DNA of 45,266 bases from a virus: the IMG/VR virus record IMGVR_UViG_3300048694_000652, positions 1 to 45,266 of that record; one strand, written 5' to 3'. This document shows, one piece after another, positions 40,378-45,266 of the stretch. The first letter of the stretch is position 1. Each line of letters starts with the position of its first letter. Both the position numbers and the translations under genes were made by a program. A model generated the notes under the pieces. It saw only the letters and a program-made list of their open reading frames with translations. It was not told the origin of the DNA and did no database searches.

Positions 40378-42107
40378 TGGCAGCTATTATTTTTAAGACT
40401 GTACGTTGGAAAAACTTCTTAAGTACAGGTGATCAATTTACAGAGATTGAACTTAACAAGAATGATTCCACACTAATCATTGGACAAAATGGTGCAGGAA
40501 AATCTACGTTATTGGATGCATTGTCGTTCGGTCTTTTTGGTAAACCATTTAGAAATATTCTTAAACCACAATTATTGAATTCAATCAATAATAAAGCAGC
40601 AGTAGTAGAGGTAGAATTTTCAGTTGGTGCTACAGAGTTTAAAATTGTTAGAGGTATTAAACCAAATACTTTTGAGATTTATCAGAATGGAACTCTGTTA
40701 AATCAACAAGCGAATACGCGAGACTATCAAGCATTCCTCGAACAGAATGTGTTGAAGCTTAACCACAAATCGTTTCATCAAGTCGTTGTAATTGGATCTG
40801 CTTCTTTTACTCCTTTCATGCAGCTTCCAACTGGCCAACGTAGGACGATCATTGAGGAATTGCTTGATATTCAAGTGTTCTCGCGAATGAACCAACTTCT
40901 TAAAGAGAAGATGGCAAGATTGAAGGAACAAATTGCAGATGCCAACACACAACTTGAAATCATTAGTGAAAAAATCAGATTACAAAACAAATATATTTCC
41001 GACGTCGAATCATTGGCAAAAGACCAGATTCGTGATAAGCAGACGACCATCTCAAACTCACAGACTAGCATACAAAATCTTCAGGCCAAAAATGCTCAGC
41101 TTTCAACACAGTTGGAGTTGCTTATTCAACGACAAAAGGATCTCAAAGTCGTTGCGAATAAGAAACAGAAATTGGCCGGATTTGGAATTAAATTTGAATC
41201 TTCCCTTAAGACGCTACAAGACAACAGAGCTTTCTTTGTGGAATCTACTAGTTGCCCAACCTGTTCTCAAGAAATATCTGCCGAAACAAGGCAAGAGCAT
41301 GTGCATCGATGCGATAGTAAGATCGGGGAAATTAATCAGGGTGTTGAGAAGCTCAAGGAAGAATTAAGTGTCGTTTTAGAAAAAGAAAATTCGTTACTTG
41401 AGGAAATAGAAAAGTTTCAACAAGCACAATTAGATATCGTTGCAAATAATGCATCTATCACTGCGCTTCAAAATAGTATAGATAGTTTAGAATCTGAAAT
41501 TCTCAAGATTGAAGGTACTGATGGAGACGTTAGTGTTGCAATAAATGAGTTAACAGATTTACAAAATAATAAAGAATCATTAGCAGATTTAAAGTTGAAC
41601 TATATAGATCAACAGAATTATAACAACATTGCTAACGAGATGTTAAAAGATACTGGTATTAAGACGAAGATTGTCAAACAATACTTACCTGTGATTAACA
41701 AACTTGTTAATCAATATCTGCAAATATTAGACTTCTTCGTCTTATTTAATTTAGATGAATCCTTTAACGAAACAATTAAGTCTCGTTACAGAGATGAGTT
41801 CACTTATGCTAGTTTCTCTGAAGGCGAGAAACAACGCATCGACCTTAGCTTATTGTTCACATGGCGTCAGATTGCTAAGATGAAGAATTCAGCTAATACA
41901 AACCTTCTTATCCTTGATGAGACGTTTGACTCATCGCTAGATAATGATGGAATTGATAACCTTATGAAGATCTTAGGATCTGTACAAGATACAAATGTAT
42001 TTGTTATCTCTCATAAGGGTGACGTGCTTGATTCTAAATTTAGAAACAAGATTGAATTTGTAAAAGAGAGAAACTTCTCAAGGATTAAAAATGCAACTAC
42101 AATATAA
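40377..42107 (+). CDS. gp46: Recombination endonuclease subunit gp46 (SbcC/Rad50-like)
   Basis: A 576-residue ABC-type ATPase. Walker A is GQNGAGKSTLLDALSFGLFG (K42). A long coiled coil (about 170-450) is folded at a zinc hook C293-P-T-C296. The signature SEGEKQRIDLS and Walker B NLLILDETFDSSLD (D514, E515) lie in the C-terminal lobe, followed by an ISHKGDV switch. It partners gp47. Size is close to that of T4 gp46 (about 560). It overlaps the deformylase gene by 17 bases. Confidence 0.94.
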   Translation: MAAIIFKTVRWKNFLSTGDQFTEIELNKNDSTLIIGQNGAGKSTLLDALSFGLFGKPFRNILKPQLLNSINNKAAVVEVEFSVGATEFKIVRGIKPNTFEIYQNGTLLNQQANTRDYQAFLEQNVLKLNHKSFHQVVVIGSASFTPFMQLPTGQRRTIIEELLDIQVFSRMNQLLKEKMARLKEQIADANTQLEIISEKIRLQNKYISDVESLAKDQIRDKQTTISNSQTSIQNLQAKNAQLSTQLELLIQRQKDLKVVANKKQKLAGFGIKFESSLKTLQDNRAFFVESTSCPTCSQEISAETRQEHVHRCDSKIGEINQGVEKLKEELSVVLEKENSLLEEIEKFQQAQLDIVANNASITALQNSIDSLESEILKIEGTDGDVSVAINELTDLQNNKESLADLKLNYIDQQNYNNIANEMLKDTGIKTKIVKQYLPVINKLVNQYLQILDFFVLFNLDESFNETIKSRYRDEFTYASFSEGEKQRIDLSLLFTWRQIAKMKNSANTNLLILDETFDSSLDNDGIDNLMKILGSVQDTNVFVISHKGDVLDSKFRNKIEFVKERNFSRIKNATTI

Positions 42108-42585
42108 ACTTATTCCATATGATGATCCATTGTTGACTAAGCCAATGGAATATAAAGATTTAGATAACAAAGAAGAATTTGCAAAGAATTTAGAAAGCGC
42201 AACTAGATTTTTAAACGGCATCGGTCTATCTGCAAATCAGGTTGGAATCGATAATCGTATCTTCTCAATTGTATATGGTGATTTTGCAGAGACATTCTTT
42301 GACCCAAAGATTATTGAATATTCTCCAGAAACAATCTTATTTGAAGAAGGTTGTCTATCACAACCAGGCGTTTTTATTTCTCTCAAGCGCCCACAAAAGA
42401 TTAAGATCGAATACACTACCAGAACAGGTGAACGCATCACAGCAGAATATGGTGGCATCACTGCTCGTATCATTCAGCATGAATATGATCATATGGAAGG
42501 TACAAACTTCTTAAACATGGCATCCCCATTGAAAAAAGCACTAGCTCTTAAGAAAGCAAAGAGTAAAAAGCGTTACAAATCATAG
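42091..42585 (+). CDS. def: Peptide deformylase
   Basis: A 164-residue enzyme that removes the N-formyl group from new proteins. All three family motifs are intact: G43-I-G-L-S-A-N-Q50, E86-G-C88-L-S, and H130-E-Y-D-H134, with Cys and both His as metal ligands and Glu as catalyst. The C-terminus is a short Lys-rich tail, shorter than in bacterial enzymes, as is usual for phage versions. Marine T4-like phages are known to carry active deformylases. It sits at the end of the 55-47-46 operon. Confidence 0.93.
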   Translation: MQLQYKLIPYDDPLLTKPMEYKDLDNKEEFAKNLESATRFLNGIGLSANQVGIDNRIFSIVYGDFAETFFDPKIIEYSPETILFEEGCLSQPGVFISLKRPQKIKIEYTTRTGERITAEYGGITARIIQHEYDHMEGTNFLNMASPLKKALALKKAKSKKRYKS

Positions 42586-42600
42586 ACTTGCAAGGGCCTA

Positions 42601-42629
42601 TGTACAACATGTTATTTTTGTGGTATAAT
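42601..42629 (+). promoter_or_regulatory. Sigma70-like promoter for the vWA gene
   Basis: TGTACA (42601-42606), a 17-base spacer, then TATAAT (42624-42629) preceded by GTGG. It shares CTATGTACAACATGT and GTGGTATAATATA with the promoter at 44.97 kb. An AAAGGA ribosome site at 42644 serves the ATG at 42656. Confidence 0.8.
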
Positions 42630-42655
42630 ATATACATATTAGCAAAGGAAATAAC

Positions 42656-44932
42656 ATGCAAGGTGTCCAACTTGATGCAATTTCGATCAACTTTGATCAA
42701 CAATCCACACTAGCTCGTCTACTAGCACGAGAAAATATTGCCGTAATTCACGGCGCATATAAAACCGCTTGGTTTGATCCAGAAAAACGTGTACTAGCTT
42801 TACCTATTTGGAAAAATAAAGGTAAAGCAGTATATGATATGCTTACAGGCCATGAAGTTGGTCATGCTCTTTACACTCCTGCTAAAGGTTGGCATGAAGC
42901 TGTAGATGATATTGGCGGTGCACCTAAAGCATATCTTAACATCCTTGAAGATGTACGTATTGAACGTAAAATTCAAGATCGTTATCCTGGCCTACGTTTT
43001 CAATTCCAAAAAGCATACAAACAACTTAGTGATGAAGACTTCTTTGGTCTAGTTTCATCACAAGTTGATATCAACACCGCAAAAGTAATTGATAAGATTA
43101 ATATTAAGTCAAAGCTTGGTCAACACATAGAAGTTGAGTTTGATAATATCGAACAAGAATTTTTTGATAAAGCATTCTTGACTGAAACGTTTGATGATGT
43201 GATTGCACTTGCTAAAGCAATCTATGCATATCAAAAACTATTAGACGATCAAAAACCAAAGTTTCCTCAGATAACTTTGCCATCATTGCCGCTAGAGTCT
43301 ATGGAAGACGATAGCAATGATTATGAAAAGCCTGATCCTCAAGAAGAATCAGAGCAGGAAGAAAAACAACAACCTCAACAAGAAGCTTCAGAGAAACCTG
43401 AAGAAGCTTCTGAGCCTAAACAAGATGATGGTAAAACTGGAATTGGTGGCAGAGACGATACAGTTAAGAAAGAACTTGCAAAAGATGATGTGAAAGATAC
43501 ACCAGATGAAAAAAAGTCTAGTGATATATCTGACTCTGCTCTTGAAGAAGCCATGACTGACAAGATTTTCCGTGATAAGGAAAAAGAATTAGTTGAAACT
43601 GGTCTCAAGAACACTGCAATCTATACAATCAATAAAGTTCGTCAACCTGATGTTGTGATTGACTACAAAGAATATTACAACTATTGGAAAACAAAGCTGA
43701 GTGATGCAACTGATTGGCATAAAGAACTGATTGCAGAAAGCAATACAAAGCTAGAGCCAGAATTTAAAAAGTTTAAGCATGACACAGAGACTGCAGCTGC
43801 ATATATGGCTAAGGAATTTGAGCTTCGTAAAGCTGCATATCAATACTCTCGTTCTTCTATTCAAAAGACTGGTGTTATCAATACAAATAAGTTGCATGCA
43901 TACAAGTATAGTGAAGACATCTTCTTAAAGTCAACGAAGTTAGCTAACTATAAAAATCATGGCATGATGCTATTCATTGACTTCTCTGGATCGATGTCAG
44001 AAAATATGGGTGCAACTATTCGTCAAATGTTAAATTTGGCTGAATTTTGTAGAGTGATTAATGTACCATTTGAAGTCTATGCGTTCACTACTAGAGTACG
44101 CGAGAGTAACGATGACACTGATCAAAACTTTATGTCATACAGTGATTGTGAAGTAATTGCTCAAAAGTTTAATCTGTTGACTTTAATATCTTCGCGTATG
44201 TCTCGTAGAGAATATAATGAAGCATTTCGTATGCAGTGGAACCTTTCCCAATGTTGGGACAATAAGTTCAATAATACGTATATCACAGAATGGAACCATT
44301 TGCATAGTACGCCATTGAATACATGTATTGTGTATGCTCATGAGCTGATTGAGAAATATAAACTAAAACACAACGTTGAGAAAATGACTGCAATGTTCTT
44401 GACAGATGGTGATTCAGATTCATTCCAAATTCGCATGACAGATCTTGGTAATGATAATCGTTTAACTGCTGAATCATACTATAGTTGGAGAGGCAAGAAA
44501 GCAATCATTCGCATGGAAGGCAAGAGCTTTAATGTTGACTCTGTATCTGGTTCAGACATGACAAAGCAGCTACTGCGTTCATTGAAACAATCTACTGGTT
44601 CAAGTGTACTTGGTTTCTTTATTAGCGAATATCGTAATCAAGCAGTAGCGAAGGCTGTTAGTGAAGCTCCTTCAGGTCATATGTACTCATATCGCGAGAA
44701 GTACACTACTCAACTAAACAAGAATCGTTGCTTGGTTGAAGATAACATCTTTGGATATGATCGCTACTTTGGTCTATGTACAAAGTATATGGACATCGTA
44801 GAGGATGAATTTGGCGAGATGGTAGAGGATGGTGCAAGCAAAGGCAAGATTAAAACAGCCTTTGCAAAGATGACTAAGGCAAAACGTGTTAACCGTATCT
44901 TGCTGAACGCGTTTGTTGATGCCATCGCATAA
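42656..44932 (+). CDS. vWA-domain protein with HExxH motif (CobT-like)
   Basis: A 758-residue protein. Near the N-terminus HEVGH (residues 66-70, in LTGHEVGHALYTP) is a zinc-metalloprotease-type motif. NILEDVRIERKIQDRYPG follows, as in phage 'peptidase/CobT' proteins. Residues about 215-310 are a low-complexity Glu/Gln/Lys linker. The C-terminal third is a von Willebrand A domain with MIDAS residues D442-F-S444-G-S446 and a later FLTDGDSDS. The next gene starts like phage CobS AAA+ ATPases, so the two probably form a MoxR/vWA-type chaperone pair. A cobalt-chelatase role, often given to such genes, is not shown here. Confidence 0.82.
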   Translation: MQGVQLDAISINFDQQSTLARLLARENIAVIHGAYKTAWFDPEKRVLALPIWKNKGKAVYDMLTGHEVGHALYTPAKGWHEAVDDIGGAPKAYLNILEDVRIERKIQDRYPGLRFQFQKAYKQLSDEDFFGLVSSQVDINTAKVIDKINIKSKLGQHIEVEFDNIEQEFFDKAFLTETFDDVIALAKAIYAYQKLLDDQKPKFPQITLPSLPLESMEDDSNDYEKPDPQEESEQEEKQQPQQEASEKPEEASEPKQDDGKTGIGGRDDTVKKELAKDDVKDTPDEKKSSDISDSALEEAMTDKIFRDKEKELVETGLKNTAIYTINKVRQPDVVIDYKEYYNYWKTKLSDATDWHKELIAESNTKLEPEFKKFKHDTETAAAYMAKEFELRKAAYQYSRSSIQKTGVINTNKLHAYKYSEDIFLKSTKLANYKNHGMMLFIDFSGSMSENMGATIRQMLNLAEFCRVINVPFEVYAFTTRVRESNDDTDQNFMSYSDCEVIAQKFNLLTLISSRMSRREYNEAFRMQWNLSQCWDNKFNNTYITEWNHLHSTPLNTCIVYAHELIEKYKLKHNVEKMTAMFLTDGDSDSFQIRMTDLGNDNRLTAESYYSWRGKKAIIRMEGKSFNVDSVSGSDMTKQLLRSLKQSTGSSVLGFFISEYRNQAVAKAVSEAPSGHMYSYREKYTTQLNKNRCLVEDNIFGYDRYFGLCTKYMDIVEDEFGEMVEDGASKGKIKTAFAKMTKAKRVNRILLNAFVDAIA

Positions 44933-44955
44933 GCCTGGTCTGATAAAATAGGCTA

Positions 44956-44984
44956 TGTACAACATGTAAAAAATGTGGTATAAT
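44956..44984 (+). promoter_or_regulatory. Sigma70-like promoter for the CobS-like gene
   Basis: TGTACA (44956-44961) and TATAAT (44979-44984) have a 17-base spacer and GTGG before the -10. It is nearly the same element as at 42601. Separate promoters on the vWA and CobS-like genes allow independent dosage. Confidence 0.8.
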
Positions 44985-45036
44985 ATACATATAACGATGC
45001 AATTTTTGTTATGTAACTTTTGAAAGGTGTCCAACC

Positions 45037-45266
45037 ATGAAACAAGAAATTAAGTCAGCATTCATCAAAACTCTTGGTGATAAATATCCTGGTCGTTCAG
45101 TGTTCGATGTAAAAGAACTTGTAGACCACGCTAATGATATGGGTTTAGGTTATCCTAACTTCATTACAAAAGCAGAGAATCGAGTAGGTCGAGGTAAATA
45201 TCAAATCTCGATGCTTGCTCCAGTTGTACAACTTAAACCTCGTACTTCACAATCAGAAGTTGAAAG
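45037..45266 (+). CDS. cobS: CobS-like AAA+ ATPase, N-terminal part (runs off the window)
   Basis: An open frame from ATG 45037, with GAAAGG nine bases upstream, continues past the window end; 76 residues are visible. The segment GLGYPNFITKAENRVGRGKYQI has the pattern of the small N-terminal domain of phage CobS-type AAA+ proteins, ahead of their Walker motifs. The ATPase core is not in the window, so assignment rests on this segment, on adjacency to the vWA gene, and on the shared promoter type. Confidence 0.6.
   Translation, partial: MKQEIKSAFIKTLGDKYPGRSVFDVKELVDHANDMGLGYPNFITKAENRVGRGKYQISMLAPVVQLKPRTSQSEVE

Noticed and set aside
1-45266. Search for tRNA genes, integrase, attachment sites and insertion sequences
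   Set aside because: No cloverleaf-like sequence in the short gaps, no recombinase or transposase motifs, and no target-site duplications were seen.

Overview
The window is a structural-to-recombination segment of a T4-like contractile-tailed phage (myophage). It is AT-rich and tightly packed, and every supported gene lies on the + strand. The core gene order matches T4-type phages of aquatic bacteria: neck genes 13-14-15, terminase 16-17, sheath 18, tube 19, portal 20, core 67, protease 21, scaffold 22, major capsid 23, then uvsY, uvsW, sigma factor 55, and recombination nuclease genes 47 and 46. The accessory genes are of the kind carried by marine T4-like phages: tryptophan-halogenase-like, CobS/vWA pair, peptide deformylase, 2OG-Fe(II) oxygenases, S74 fibres, glycine-rich adhesins and mini-ferritin. 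No photosynthesis gene is present in the window, so a cyanobacterial host is not supported, and the host cannot be named from this sequence.

Region 1 (1-18,350) is a host-recognition and accessory cassette. It holds a cupin protein and many small virion-type proteins, some of them paralogous pairs. It also holds several long fibres: one of 1124 residues with carbohydrate-binding-like repeats and a C-terminal S74 chaperone, and one of 412 residues that stops exactly where an S74 domain would be expected. One stand-alone glycine-rich adhesin and a tandem array of three more are present. Embedded among them are a flavin-dependent halogenase with intact catalytic motifs, a U32-peptidase-like cysteine-rich protein and a Dps-like mini-ferritin.

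Region 2 (18,350-34,960) is the morphogenesis block. It runs from neck to major capsid protein and is interrupted by a large neck-side fibre, a LamG-like protein, and a membrane protein with a lysine/proline-rich tail. T4-type late promoters (TATAAATA) precede several transcription units. Strong hairpin terminators follow the 175-residue gene (about 14.86 kb) and the capsid gene (about 34.42 kb).

Region 3 (34,960-45,266) is a replication, recombination and late-transcription block, read from sigma70-like promoters (TGTACA or TTTACA, 17-bp spacer, TATAAT preceded by GTGG or ATGG). It encodes UvsY, UvsW, an LSm-like protein, two 2OG-oxygenase-like proteins, the late sigma factor gp55, gp47/gp46, a peptide deformylase, a vWA/HExxH protein and the start of a CobS-like AAA+ ATPase. 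The gp55 made here is expected to read the TATAAATA promoters of regions 1 and 2, so the window holds both a transcription switch and its targets. No tRNA, CRISPR array, integrase or insertion sequence was seen, and no gap between genes exceeds about 150 bases.
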